Below are positions 54,592-63,375 of a DNA stretch of 64,000 nt, piece by piece. Below the pieces are notes generated by a model. That model had not been told where the DNA came from. It worked only from the letters and a program-made list of their open reading frames with translations, and did no database searches. A program made the translations under genes and the position numbers. Every line of letters begins with the position of its first letter. Position 1 is the stretch's first letter. This stretch comes from Cesiribacter sp. SM1 (GTDB taxonomy: Bacteria > Bacteroidota > Bacteroidia > Cytophagales > Cyclobacteriaceae). The DNA is taken from assembly GCF_020178975.1 (NCBI RefSeq), contig NZ_JAHXBU010000094.1, positions 620,001 to 684,000 on the forward strand. Direction: 5' to 3'.

Positions 54592-57500
54592 TTAGCTGCT
54601 CATATCCTGCAATAACTGCCTTGCTTCTTCTATTGTTCCAACTTCCTGTATGCTGAGAATGAGCCTCTTCTTGTGCTCCTTAAGTCTGCAGCGGCGCGGA
54701 TGCATCTGTACATACCTTAAAATTTTGCCAAAAGTTTCCGACTTATAATAATCTTCTCGTTCCTGCGGAACAAAATAGGCTTTCAGGGTGCCTGACTTTA
54801 AGTTAAGCTTCTCAAAACCAAGCTCCTCGGCCTGCCAGCGCAGGCGCACGGTCTGGATCAGGTCCTGCACACTTTCGGGCAGCGGACCAAAGCGGTCGCG
54901 CACACTGTCGCCGAATTTTTGCAGCTCCAGCTCAGTCTTGATATTATCCAGCTGGCTGTACAGATTTAATCTTTCGCTGATGTTGCTTACATACTCATCT
55001 GGTATGAGCAGCTCCATATCTGTTTCAATGGTACAATCCTGCACCACAGGGCCTTTGATGGCTTCGCTCAGCTCGCGGGCAAAGAGGTCCCGGAATTCTG
55101 TTTCCTTTAACTCCTGAACGGCTTCGTCCAGTATTTTATGGTACATATCGAAACCAAGATCAGAAATAAAGCCGCTTTGCTCGGCCCCCAGCAGGTTGCC
55201 GGCACCGCGAATGTCCAGGTCGCGCATGGCTACCCTGAAACCATCGCCCAGGTCGCTGAACTCCTCCAGGGTGCTCAGGCGCTTGCGGGCATCGGAGCTT
55301 AGCTGGGCCACGGGTGGCGTAAGCAGGTAACAGTAAGCTTTTTTGTTGGAGCGGCCTACGCGGCCCCGCATCTGGTGCAGGTCGGAGAGGCCAAACATAT
55401 GCGCCCTGTTGATGATGATGGTGTTTGCATTGGGAATATCCAGACCACTTTCGATGATGTTGGTACTCACCAGCACATCAAACTCTCCCTCAATAAAGGC
55501 AACCATTACTTTTTCGAGCTTGGCACCATCCATCTGGCCGTGGGCAACGGCAATGCGGGCATCGGGCACCAGTCGCTTAATAAGGCTGCCAATGCTGTCG
55601 ATGTCGGAAATGCGGTTGTGCACAAAGAATACCTGCCCGCCCCGGCGCAGCTCCTGGCTCACGGCATCGCGCACAATCTCATCGTTAAAAGAGTGCAGCT
55701 CGGTGGTAACCGGCTGGCGGTTGGGGGGTGGTGTGGCAATTACACTTAGGTCGCGGGCGCCCATAAGGCTAAAGTGCAGGGTGCGCGGTATTGGGGTTGC
55801 CGTGAGGGTAAGCACATCTACATTTACCCGCATTTCCTTGAGGCGCTCTTTGGTTTTTACCCCAAACTTCTGTTCTTCGTCAATCACCAGCAGCCCCAGG
55901 TTTTTAAACTCCACATCTTTGTTTACAATGCGGTGGGTGCCAATAAGAATATCGGTTTTGCCCTCCTTTACATTCTGCAGGGTTTGCTTCAGATCTTTGC
56001 TGCTTTTAAAGCGGTTAATGTACTCTACCTTAAGCGGAAAATTATCGAGCCTTTCGCTAAAGGTGCGGTAATGCTGCATGGCCAGAATGGTGGTAGGCAC
56101 CAGCACGGCCACCTGTTTGCCATCGGTTACGGCTTTGAAGGCTGCCCTTATGGCCACCTCGGTTTTACCAAAGCCCACATCGCCACACACCAGTCGGTCC
56201 ATGGGGTGTGCCTGCTCCATATCTTCCTTTACATCGGCAGTAGCCTTGGCCTGGTCGGGGGTGTCTTCATAAATAAAGGAGCTCTCCAGCTCGGCCTGCA
56301 GAAAGCCATCGGGGCTGTAGGCAAAGCCCGGCGCACCTTTTCGTTTGGCGTAAAGGTCTATCAGGTCTTTGGCAATATCCTGTACTTTTTTCTTGGCGCG
56401 CTTTTTCTTATTCTCCCAGTCTTGCGAGCCCAGCTTGCTGATCTGGGGTGGCGTTCCCTCCTTGCCGGTGTACTTGCTGATTTTATGCAGCGAGTGAATG
56501 CTCACGTACAGCAGGTCATCATCGCGGTAAATAAGGCGCACCGCTTCCTGCTCCTTGCCATTATTCTCCACTTTCTCGAGGCCGGCAAACTTGCCGATGC
56601 CATAGTCTACGTGGGTAACAAAATCGCCGGGCTGCAGGCTGCGTAGTTCCTTTAAAGTGAGGGCTTTGCTTTTGCTGTACTTGTTTTTGTTGCGGAACTG
56701 GTGAAAGCGATCAAAAAGCTGGTGATCGGTATAGCAGGCCAGCCGCAGGTTACGGTCTACAAAGCCCTGCCGGAAAGCAACGTTTAAGGTCTGGAATTTG
56801 AGGTAAGGGTTTGTCTCTTCAAAAATGGTGGTGAGGCGTTCCAGCTGCTTTTGCTGCTCAGCTACCAGTATGTTGGTGAGGCCTTCCTCGCTGTTGCGCT
56901 CCAGGCGCTCGGCTATCAGCTCAAAGTTTTTGTTGAAGCTGGGCTGTGGCTCGGCCTGCCAGCTGTGTTCATGCCCGGCATCGAGGTAAAAGCGGTTGCC
57001 CCATTCTACGCGCGTAAAATTCGGGAGCTTCTCTTTATAAGTTTCGGGTGTTTCAAAAAGCTGTTCCGGCTTCATCAGCAGTTTGCTGTTGCCGGTAGCT
57101 TTCAGTACATCGGCAAAGCTTTGGCTGGCTTTGTCGAAGTAGCTTTGCAGCACATCCAGGGTTTGCTGATAGTCTTTGAAGAAGATGAGCGTATCTTCCT
57201 GCATAAAATCCAGCAGGCTCTGGCGCTCTTCCTGTATCAGTTTGGTTTGAACGTTCGGAATAATGGCAATGCTGTCGATGCTTTCGGTACTAAGCTGGCT
57301 TACCGGATCGAAGGTACGGATGCTTTCTACCTCGTCGCCAAAAAGCTCTATGCGGTAGGGCAGCTCATTGGCAAAGCTGTATACATCCACAATACCGCCA
57401 CGCACGGCATACTGGCCGGCTTCGTACACAAAATCGGTAGGCTCAAAATCGTAGGTCTGCAGCAGCTCTACCATAAAGGGAACATCCAGCCGCTCGCCTT

Positions 57501-57951
57501 TGCGTACGCTAAAGGTGTTTTCTTTAAGAGAGCGGCGGTTGATTACTTTTTCTGTCAGGGCTTCCGGATAGGTTACCACCAGCTCGCCGGTGGCGGCTTT
57601 CTGGTTCAGGCGGTTCAGCACTTCGGCCCGCAGCAGCACATTGGCATTTTCGGTTTCATCGAAGCTGTAGGGGCGCTTCCAGGAAGAGGGAAACAGCAGC
57701 ACCTCCTGCCGGCCCGTAAGAAACTGCAGGTCGTTGAGAAAGTACTGGGCTTCGTCGCGGTCGTGCATCACAAACAGGCAGGGCCGCTTGTTCATTTCAT
57801 AAAAAACCGATGCCAGCACTGCATCCAGGCTACCCCGCAGACCTTTGATCTGGAGGCAGCTTTTTTTTCCTGGCTCCAGGTAAGATGCAAGGGTTTGTAC
57901 CAGGCTATCGTTAGTATATAAAGTCTTTAAATCTTCTACCGTCAAGTTCAA
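54592..57951 (-). CDS. mfd: Transcription-repair coupling factor Mfd
   Basis: This 1119-residue ATP-dependent translocase removes RNA polymerase stalled at DNA lesions and recruits UvrA. Domains in order are a UvrB-like N-terminal region (about 25-300), the RNA polymerase-interaction domain (about 430-530; PGDFVTHVDYGIGKFAGLE), and helicase motors with Walker A (CGDVGFGKTEVAIRAAFKA) and DEEQ (LVIDEEQKFGV). A C-terminal TRCF domain follows (SERLNLYSQLDNIKTELE). The frame begins with a TTG codon (57949-57951); no ATG lies between it and the upstream in-frame stop, and the -7 box at 57983-57990 lies 32 bp upstream. A TTG two codons later is also possible. Confidence 0.97.
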   Translation of the reverse strand: MNLTVEDLKTLYTNDSLVQTLASYLEPGKKSCLQIKGLRGSLDAVLASVFYEMNKRPCLFVMHDRDEAQYFLNDLQFLTGRQEVLLFPSSWKRPYSFDETENANVLLRAEVLNRLNQKAATGELVVTYPEALTEKVINRRSLKENTFSVRKGERLDVPFMVELLQTYDFEPTDFVYEAGQYAVRGGIVDVYSFANELPYRIELFGDEVESIRTFDPVSQLSTESIDSIAIIPNVQTKLIQEERQSLLDFMQEDTLIFFKDYQQTLDVLQSYFDKASQSFADVLKATGNSKLLMKPEQLFETPETYKEKLPNFTRVEWGNRFYLDAGHEHSWQAEPQPSFNKNFELIAERLERNSEEGLTNILVAEQQKQLERLTTIFEETNPYLKFQTLNVAFRQGFVDRNLRLACYTDHQLFDRFHQFRNKNKYSKSKALTLKELRSLQPGDFVTHVDYGIGKFAGLEKVENNGKEQEAVRLIYRDDDLLYVSIHSLHKISKYTGKEGTPPQISKLGSQDWENKKKRAKKKVQDIAKDLIDLYAKRKGAPGFAYSPDGFLQAELESSFIYEDTPDQAKATADVKEDMEQAHPMDRLVCGDVGFGKTEVAIRAAFKAVTDGKQVAVLVPTTILAMQHYRTFSERLDNFPLKVEYINRFKSSKDLKQTLQNVKEGKTDILIGTHRIVNKDVEFKNLGLLVIDEEQKFGVKTKERLKEMRVNVDVLTLTATPIPRTLHFSLMGARDLSVIATPPPNRQPVTTELHSFNDEIVRDAVSQELRRGGQVFFVHNRISDIDSIGSLIKRLVPDARIAVAHGQMDGAKLEKVMVAFIEGEFDVLVSTNIIESGLDIPNANTIIINRAHMFGLSDLHQMRGRVGRSNKKAYCYLLTPPVAQLSSDARKRLSTLEEFSDLGDGFRVAMRDLDIRGAGNLLGAEQSGFISDLGFDMYHKILDEAVQELKETEFRDLFARELSEAIKGPVVQDCTIETDMELLIPDEYVSNISERLNLYSQLDNIKTELELQKFGDSVRDRFGPLPESVQDLIQTVRLRWQAEELGFEKLNLKSGTLKAYFVPQEREDYYKSETFGKILRYVQMHPRRCRLKEHKKRLILSIQEVGTIEEARQLLQDMSS

Positions 57952-57982
57952 AAGTTTTTGCTCTTTAAATAATTAAGCGCTG

Positions 57983-57990
57983 CAAATTTA
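57983..57990 (-). promoter_or_regulatory. Candidate -7 box of the mfd promoter
   Basis: On the minus strand TAAATTTG (followed by C) fits TAnnTTTG. It lies about 32 bp before the TTG start of mfd, which would leave a leader of about 25 bases. No matching -33 box was found. Confidence 0.5.
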
Positions 57991-58197
57991 GTTTGAAAAA
58001 AGTTAGCCTCTGCACTAACTTGTTATTGTACTGATAATAAGCGCAGAAATAGTGTGCATGCGGCGCAACCAAACCTTATTTTGTACAGTAAAACTAAATA
58101 CAGGCTCCGGCTTTATAAATATCACGCTTGCAGATGTTTTTCCTCTATTTTTAGTAAGCAGGTTTGGAGCCCCACACTTTATATAACAGATTTTTTT

Positions 58198-58842
58198 ATG
58201 CTACCATATCATAATAGAAAAATAACAGATACGGGTTCACAGGCTACCCTGGAGAAGATAGAGAAGTTGCACCCCCACAAAATGCTGCTTTACCTGGCCA
58301 TTTTTGGCAGCACCCTTATCTTCCTGTTTATGATTATTGCCTTTACCGCAACCAATAACCATCCTGTATTGCAGGAGGGTGAAGCACAAATACAGCTGCC
58401 TAAAGCATTTACCTTCAGCACCCTGGTGCTGTTGTTCAGTTCTTACTTTGTGTCGCGTTTTATGCGGGCCTTTGAGCAGGAGAACATGAAGAAGCTGCGA
58501 AATATGCTGGGCATCACAGTAGTGCTGGGCTTTATTTTTACCATCAGCCAGTATTGGGGCTGGCATCAACTGGAGCAGGCCGGGCATGGTTTAAGCGGCA
58601 TCAGCAGTGGAGCATATCTTTACATTATTTCAGGATTGCACATTTTGCACCTGGTAGGAGCCATGTTTTTCATGACCCACCAGTTTATCCGCACCAGCAG
58701 CATCTCTACCGATCCGGTAAAAACGCTTATTGCAGTAACCAATCCATACCAGAAGATGAAGCTGGAAATGCTCACCACTTACTGGCATTTTATGGACTTT
58801 CTGTGGGTGGCATTGTTCCTCTACTTCCTGATTATGTTTTAA
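58198..58842 (+). CDS. Cytochrome c oxidase subunit III-like membrane protein
   Basis: This is a 214-residue inner membrane protein. It starts at the ATG at 58198; a longer frame from 58054 is not plausible. It has five predicted membrane helices, beginning HPHKMLLYLAIFGSTLIFLF. It shows a subunit III-like end: YLYIISGLHILHLVGAMFFM and TYWHFMDFLWVALFLYFL, with the conserved His and WHF segment. Such subunits support proton-pumping oxidases. No other oxidase genes lie nearby, so it may be a solitary subunit III-like protein with another role. Confidence 0.85.
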   Translation: MLPYHNRKITDTGSQATLEKIEKLHPHKMLLYLAIFGSTLIFLFMIIAFTATNNHPVLQEGEAQIQLPKAFTFSTLVLLFSSYFVSRFMRAFEQENMKKLRNMLGITVVLGFIFTISQYWGWHQLEQAGHGLSGISSGAYLYIISGLHILHLVGAMFFMTHQFIRTSSISTDPVKTLIAVTNPYQKMKLEMLTTYWHFMDFLWVALFLYFLIMF

Positions 58843-58848
58843 GGGCCT

Positions 58849-59325
58849 GTGCAATTTTACCACAAGCATAAAATACTGTTGTTAACGGCTGTTGCTGTTT
58901 TGTTCCTATCATTTATTCCGGGCGTACAAACCTCTATGGAAATACCTGCACCCCCATTGCTGGACAAGTACCAGTGGAAAAACCGCCTCTTGCTCCTGTT
59001 TGCCCCAGATGAGGATGATAAAAGTTACAGACTTCAGCTGGAAGAACTGCTGAAGCAGGAAAAAGGGCTGCGGGAGCGTGATCTGCTGATCTTTCATGTG
59101 TTTCCCGACAGGGTTATATTACCGGATGGCACTGTTACTGTGCAGGCAGATGCCAGTGAACTGCGAAAGCACTACATTATTCCTTTAAAAGAAACTGCTA
59201 CCCTGCTGATAGGCAAAGACGGGGGAGAAAAGCTGCGCAGCCGCGATTTACTTACCACCGAACGCCTCTTCCAGACTATTGATGTTATGCCCATGCGCCG
59301 GAATGAAATGAAGGAGCAGGATTAA
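58849..59325 (+). CDS. DUF4174-like small secreted protein
   Basis: This is a 158-residue protein starting with GTG at 58849, six bases after the previous stop. The signal segment is KHKILLLTAVAVLFLSFIPG. The mature part has a thioredoxin-like beta pattern (NRLLLLFAPDEDDKSYRLQL, DLLIFHVFPDRVILPDGTV, KETATLLIGKDGGEKLRS), which matches the DUF4174 family as I recall. It has no CxxC. Overlapping layout with the oxidase subunit III-like gene suggests an operon. Confidence 0.75.
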   Translation: MQFYHKHKILLLTAVAVLFLSFIPGVQTSMEIPAPPLLDKYQWKNRLLLLFAPDEDDKSYRLQLEELLKQEKGLRERDLLIFHVFPDRVILPDGTVTVQADASELRKHYIIPLKETATLLIGKDGGEKLRSRDLLTTERLFQTIDVMPMRRNEMKEQD

Positions 59326-59685
59326 AGTAGTGCTGATATTATTCTTTGCCTTTTGTATACTACACCTACCCCTGATTGAAATACAGGGCTAAATATGGCT
59401 GCCTTCGGGTATGCTCTACTGTAAAGAATTTATGCTGCAGCTCTTCACTAGCAACTAATCCTGACTGTCGCCGCTGTGCTCTGACTGGCAGCGCTGGCTG
59501 TTTTGCCGCAGCCGGAGCAATTAGCCATAGTCAAATTAAATAATCAGTTGCAGCGGCTATGGGTCCCTGACTACGCACCCCGGACTGCGCGTCCCGAACT
59601 AACCGCTATATCCATCCGCCATTGCTTTTTAGCAAAATACTGCCGTTGTTCGTAATAAGTATTTTTTAACAGCAATACACTGCCA
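59326..59685. other. Intergenic region, 360 bases
   Basis: No gene, tRNA or strong hairpin with T tract was found. The sequence is moderately GC-rich with repeated CTGACT-like words but no clear tandem structure. Confidence 0.5.
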
Positions 59686-60522
59686 ATGGCTCCCTCAGCG
59701 CAATTCTACTATTTTAATGATCGTATTGTACAGGCCAATGAGGCCGTACTGCCCCTGCAGGACTTAAGCATGTTCAGGGGCTATGCAATTTTCGATTATG
59801 CCCGCACCCACAAAGGAAAACCCCTGTTGCTGGAGCAGTACCTGAAGCGTTTCCGCAGCTCTGCCCAGGCCCTAAGATTACCCCTGAAGCAAAGCAACGA
59901 GGAGTTAAGCAGGATCATAGGGGAGCTGATTGATCGTAATGGTTTTACAGAAAGCGGGGTGCGACTGTTGCTAACGGGTGGGTACTCTCCGGATGTGTTT
60001 ACACCGGCAGACCCCAACCTGATGATAAGGATCGAAAACTCTACCCTTGCACCGCAGGCAGCTTATACCGAAGGAGTTTCGCTGCTCACCAATGAGTACC
60101 TGCGCGACTGGCCCCAGGTAAAGCATACCAATTACCTCAATGCCATCAGGCACTGGCCCAGGGTGAGTGCTGCCGGTGCTACCGAAATACTCTATTACTG
60201 GCAGGACGAAGTACTGGAGTGCAGCCGCAGTAACTTTTTTATTGTGAAAGGGGGCAAATTGATCACCTCAACCACGGAGTACATACTGGCGGGCATTACG
60301 CGTGCAGGCGTACTGGCACTTGCCCGGGAGCAGGGCATCAAAACAGAAGAGCGTATTTTTTCATTAGAAGAAGTGTGGCAGGCCGACGAAGCTTTTATTA
60401 CCGGAACCACCAAGCGGGTGATGCCGGTAATAAAGATTGATGATCGCCCCATTGGCAACGGAAAGCCAGGGCCTGTAAGCCAGAGGCTGCTGCAGTTATG
60501 GGCAGCGCAGGTGGAAGGCTGA
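59686..60522 (+). CDS. Class IV aminotransferase (branched-chain or D-amino acid type)
   Basis: This is a 278-residue PLP enzyme of fold type IV. The PLP-binding Lys is in VKHTNYLNAIRHW, with the conserved LRDWPQVKHTNYL pattern shown by this class. The phosphate-cup motif is EILYYWQDEVLECSRSNFFI, and the end has ADEAFITGTTKRVMPV. Such enzymes transfer amino groups between branched-chain or D-amino acids and 2-oxo acids, or act as aminodeoxychorismate lyase. The substrate is not determined. The SDR gene starts 4 bp after its stop, which indicates an operon. Confidence 0.9.
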   Translation: MAPSAQFYYFNDRIVQANEAVLPLQDLSMFRGYAIFDYARTHKGKPLLLEQYLKRFRSSAQALRLPLKQSNEELSRIIGELIDRNGFTESGVRLLLTGGYSPDVFTPADPNLMIRIENSTLAPQAAYTEGVSLLTNEYLRDWPQVKHTNYLNAIRHWPRVSAAGATEILYYWQDEVLECSRSNFFIVKGGKLITSTTEYILAGITRAGVLALAREQGIKTEERIFSLEEVWQADEAFITGTTKRVMPVIKIDDRPIGNGKPGPVSQRLLQLWAAQVEG

Positions 60523-60526
60523 AACA

Positions 60527-61309
60527 ATGTATCCATTACAAATAAATAACATGACCATAGATCTAACAAACAAAAACATACTCGTAACCGGCGCCAGCCG
60601 TGGTATTGGCAGGGCCATAGCAGAAGCACTGGCGAAAAGTGGTGCCCGTGTAGCGGTACACTACAACCATAACAGGGAAGAAGCAGAAGCGCTTGCCGCA
60701 CAGATTGGTAATGGGAGCCGGGCCTTTGGGGCTGATTTAGGAACAGGCGATGGACCGCTTCAGCTATGGGAGCAGGTAACGGATGCCTTTGGAAAAGTAG
60801 ATGTGCTTATCAACAATGCCGGTGTTGCCATCAGCAGTGATATGGAAAAAGATGATACAGACTGGCTGCACGACTGGGGACACACCATGATGGTAAACCT
60901 GAATGCTACTGCCCTGCTCTGCAAAAAAGCAGTGGCACATTTCAAGCAGCAGGGTGGCGGGCGCATCATCAGCATCAGCAGCCGGGCTGCTTTCCGGGGC
61001 GATACAGCCGATTACCTTGCCTATGCTGCCAGCAAAGGCGGCATGGTAGCCCTTACCCGCAGCCTGGCCAGGGCCTATGGCAAGCAGGGCATCAAAGCCT
61101 TTATTATTGCGCCAGGTTTTACACGCACCGATATGGCACAGGATTTTATGGACCAGTATGGAGAAGACTACGCACTGAACGATATTGCCCTGAATAAGCT
61201 GACCGAACCCGCCGACATAGCACCCACCATTGTATTTTTAGCCAGCGGCCTGGCCGATCACGCCACCGGCAGTACCATCGATATCAATGCGGGCAGTTAT
61301 GTACACTAA
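60527..61309 (+). CDS. Short-chain dehydrogenase/reductase
   Basis: This is a 260-residue SDR. The NAD(P) loop is ILVTGASRGIGRAIAEAL, and the catalytic set is ISISSRAAFRGDTADYLAYA with Ser, Tyr and Lys (YAASKGG). The NNAG motif is present (INNAGVAI). The end resembles FabG-like 3-oxoacyl-ACP reductases (IVFLASGLADHATGSTIDIN). The ATG at 60527 is used; an ATG eight codons downstream (60551) would also keep the fold. It is coupled to the aminotransferase gene. Confidence 0.9.
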   Translation: MYPLQINNMTIDLTNKNILVTGASRGIGRAIAEALAKSGARVAVHYNHNREEAEALAAQIGNGSRAFGADLGTGDGPLQLWEQVTDAFGKVDVLINNAGVAISSDMEKDDTDWLHDWGHTMMVNLNATALLCKKAVAHFKQQGGGRIISISSRAAFRGDTADYLAYAASKGGMVALTRSLARAYGKQGIKAFIIAPGFTRTDMAQDFMDQYGEDYALNDIALNKLTEPADIAPTIVFLASGLADHATGSTIDINAGSYVH

Positions 61310-61343
61310 GGTAGAATCAAGAATCAGGAGCCAGGAATCAGGA
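61308..61343 (-). repeat. Heptamer array (minus orientation) upstream of recJ
   Basis: On the minus strand the sequence reads TCCTGAT TCCTGGC TCCTGAT TCTTGAT, then TCTACCT: five 7-bp units starting with TC. It is the mirror of the larger plus-strand array at 61467-61571, and lies at the 3' end of the SDR gene. Confidence 0.75.
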
Positions 61344-61466
61344 TAAAATACAATGAACGGAGGATGTTAGATGTAGCTACAAAATTTAGCTCACAGAGCT
61401 TGTTGCTGACCTGCTTGAAGAAGTACAAGCCAGCAGGTGCAGGGGCAGTTGCTATGATCCCCGAAA

Positions 61467-61571
61467 TCCATTGTCTATCGTCTAGAATCTATTGTCATAA
61501 ATCTATCGTTCATTCTCATGTTTCCTGGTTCCTGATTCCTGACTCTTGGTTCATAACTCCAATTTCAGAAC
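61467..61571 (+). repeat. 15-unit degenerate heptamer array (TCnnnnn) upstream of recJ
   Basis: Fifteen 7-bp units in register, each starting with T and 14 with TC: TCCATTG, TCTATCG, TCTAGAA, TCTATTG, TCATAAA, TCTATCG, TTCATTC, TCATGTT, TCCTGGT, TCCTGAT, TCCTGAC, TCTTGGT, TCATAAC, TCCAATT, TCAGAAC. It ends 54 bp before the recJ ATG. The 77-codon frame at 61364-61594 is a translation of this repeat and is not called. Confidence 0.8.
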
Positions 61572-61625
61572 ATCAAACGGTTTATTCTTTTTAATCCGGC
61601 GCTTTGTTCGTTATTTTACAAGGCT

Positions 61626-63332
61626 ATGACAAAACGGTGGGTATTAAAGGAACGAGCTGATGCGGAGACGGCTGCCCGCTTGTCGGAAGAAATAAACGTG
61701 GACCCCGTAATCGCTAATTTGCTGGTGCAAAGAGGCATTACGAGCTATGAGGAGGCTTTTAAGTTCTTTCGGCCGCAGCTGGAAGACCTGCACGACCCCT
61801 GGCAGATGAAAGACATGGCGCTGGCTGTAGAGCGGCTGGAGCTTGCCATTGACCGGGGGGAAAGAATTTTGATTTACGGTGATTACGACGTAGACGGTAC
61901 TACCTCTGTGGCACTGGTCTATGGCTTCCTGCGAGAACATTATTCTAACCTGGATTTTTACATTCCGGACCGCTATAAAGAAGGTTACGGCATTTCTGAC
62001 GATGGTATTACCTATGCCATCGAAGAAGACTTCGGGCTGGTGATCAGCCTCGACTGTGGTATCAAAGCCCTCAAAACCATTCAGCGTGCTGCCGAGGCCG
62101 GCGTAGACTTTATTGTGTGCGACCACCACCTGCCCGGCGATGTGCTGCCACCTGCCGTAGCGGTGCTGGACCCTAAACGGTCCGACTGTCCCTACCCATA
62201 TAAGGAGCTAAGCGGATGTGGCATTGGCTTTAAATTTTTACAGGCTTTTTGCCTGAAGAACGATATTCCACTGCAGCACCTCTACGAGTACCTCGACCTG
62301 ACAGCCGTAAGCATTGCTGCCGATATTGTACCCATTACCGGCGAAAATCGCATTTTAGCCTATTGGGGGCTCAAAAAGCTGAACAAACAGCCTCGCCCGG
62401 GCCTTTTGGCACTTATAGAACAGGCAGGGTTTAAGAAGGAAATTGACATTACCAATGTTGTTTTCGGCATTGGTCCGCGAATCAATGCCTCCGGACGCAT
62501 TGCCCATGCAAAAGCAGCTGTAAACCTGTTGCTTACCCAGGAGCAGGAGGAGGCAGCCTTTCTGGCGGAAGGCATTGACGATAAAAATTCGCAGCGCCGC
62601 AGCTTCGACAGCACCATTACCGAAGAGGCGCACGAAATGATCAGACAGGACCCGGAGTTTAAAGATGCCAAAACAACGGTGCTCTTCAAAAAAGACTGGC
62701 ACAAGGGCGTAATTGGCATTGTGGCTTCACGCTGCGTAGATTGTTATTACCGCCCTACCATAATACTTACAGAATCTAATAACAAAGCCACCGGCTCAGC
62801 GCGTTCTGTAGTAGGGTTCGATATATATGAGGCTATTATGGAGTGCAGCGACCTGCTGCTCCAGTATGGTGGCCATATGTATGCAGCGGGCCTCACTATG
62901 GAGCTGGAAAATGTACCGCTTTTCAGGCAGCGGTTCGAGGAGGTGGTGGCAAGGCGCATACGGCCGGAGCAGCTCATTCCGCAGCTGGAGATAGACATCC
63001 CCCTGGGCTTTGATCAGATCACGCCTAAGTTTTACAATGTGCTGAAGCAGATGTCGCCCTTTGGCCCGGAAAACATGCAGCCTGTGTTTATGACCAGGCA
63101 GGTAAAGGCAGCCGGCAGAACCCGCATCATGAAAAACCGGCACCTGAAGGTATCGGTGGTAGAAGAAGAAACAGGTATTACATTTGAGGCAGTTGGTTTC
63201 GATATGGCCGATTACTTTGATTTTATTGACAGCGGCATGCGTTTTGATATTGCTTATACGTTGGAAGAGAATACCTTCTGGGGTGAAGGAACCCTGGAAT
63301 TATACCTGCGTGATATTAAGTTTGAAGAATAG
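61626..63332 (+). CDS. recJ: Single-stranded-DNA-specific exonuclease RecJ
   Basis: This 568-residue 5'-3' exonuclease of the DHH family acts in recombination and mismatch repair. Metal-binding motifs are ILIYGDYDVDGTTS (Asp86, Asp88, Asp90) and VCDHHLPGD (DHH). Next come ELSGCGIGFKFLQAF and the DHHA1 domain with GSARSVVGFDIYEAI, then the OB-fold end (FEAVGFDMADYFD). The length is usual for Bacteroidota RecJ. A heptamer array precedes it, and lptB follows 43 bp after its stop. Confidence 0.96.
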   Translation: MTKRWVLKERADAETAARLSEEINVDPVIANLLVQRGITSYEEAFKFFRPQLEDLHDPWQMKDMALAVERLELAIDRGERILIYGDYDVDGTTSVALVYGFLREHYSNLDFYIPDRYKEGYGISDDGITYAIEEDFGLVISLDCGIKALKTIQRAAEAGVDFIVCDHHLPGDVLPPAVAVLDPKRSDCPYPYKELSGCGIGFKFLQAFCLKNDIPLQHLYEYLDLTAVSIAADIVPITGENRILAYWGLKKLNKQPRPGLLALIEQAGFKKEIDITNVVFGIGPRINASGRIAHAKAAVNLLLTQEQEEAAFLAEGIDDKNSQRRSFDSTITEEAHEMIRQDPEFKDAKTTVLFKKDWHKGVIGIVASRCVDCYYRPTIILTESNNKATGSARSVVGFDIYEAIMECSDLLLQYGGHMYAAGLTMELENVPLFRQRFEEVVARRIRPEQLIPQLEIDIPLGFDQITPKFYNVLKQMSPFGPENMQPVFMTRQVKAAGRTRIMKNRHLKVSVVEEETGITFEAVGFDMADYFDFIDSGMRFDIAYTLEENTFWGEGTLELYLRDIKFEE

Positions 63333-63375
63333 TATTGAGCGCCCGAAGAGCAATTAGCGCAAGCAGATACATTTT

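Noticed and set aside
56851-57921. 356-codon plus-strand frame opposite mfd
   Set aside because: Antisense to the conserved Mfd N-terminal region; no conserved motifs in it.
61364-61594. 77-codon plus-strand frame between the SDR gene and recJ
   Set aside because: Its sequence is the translation of the 7-bp repeat array.
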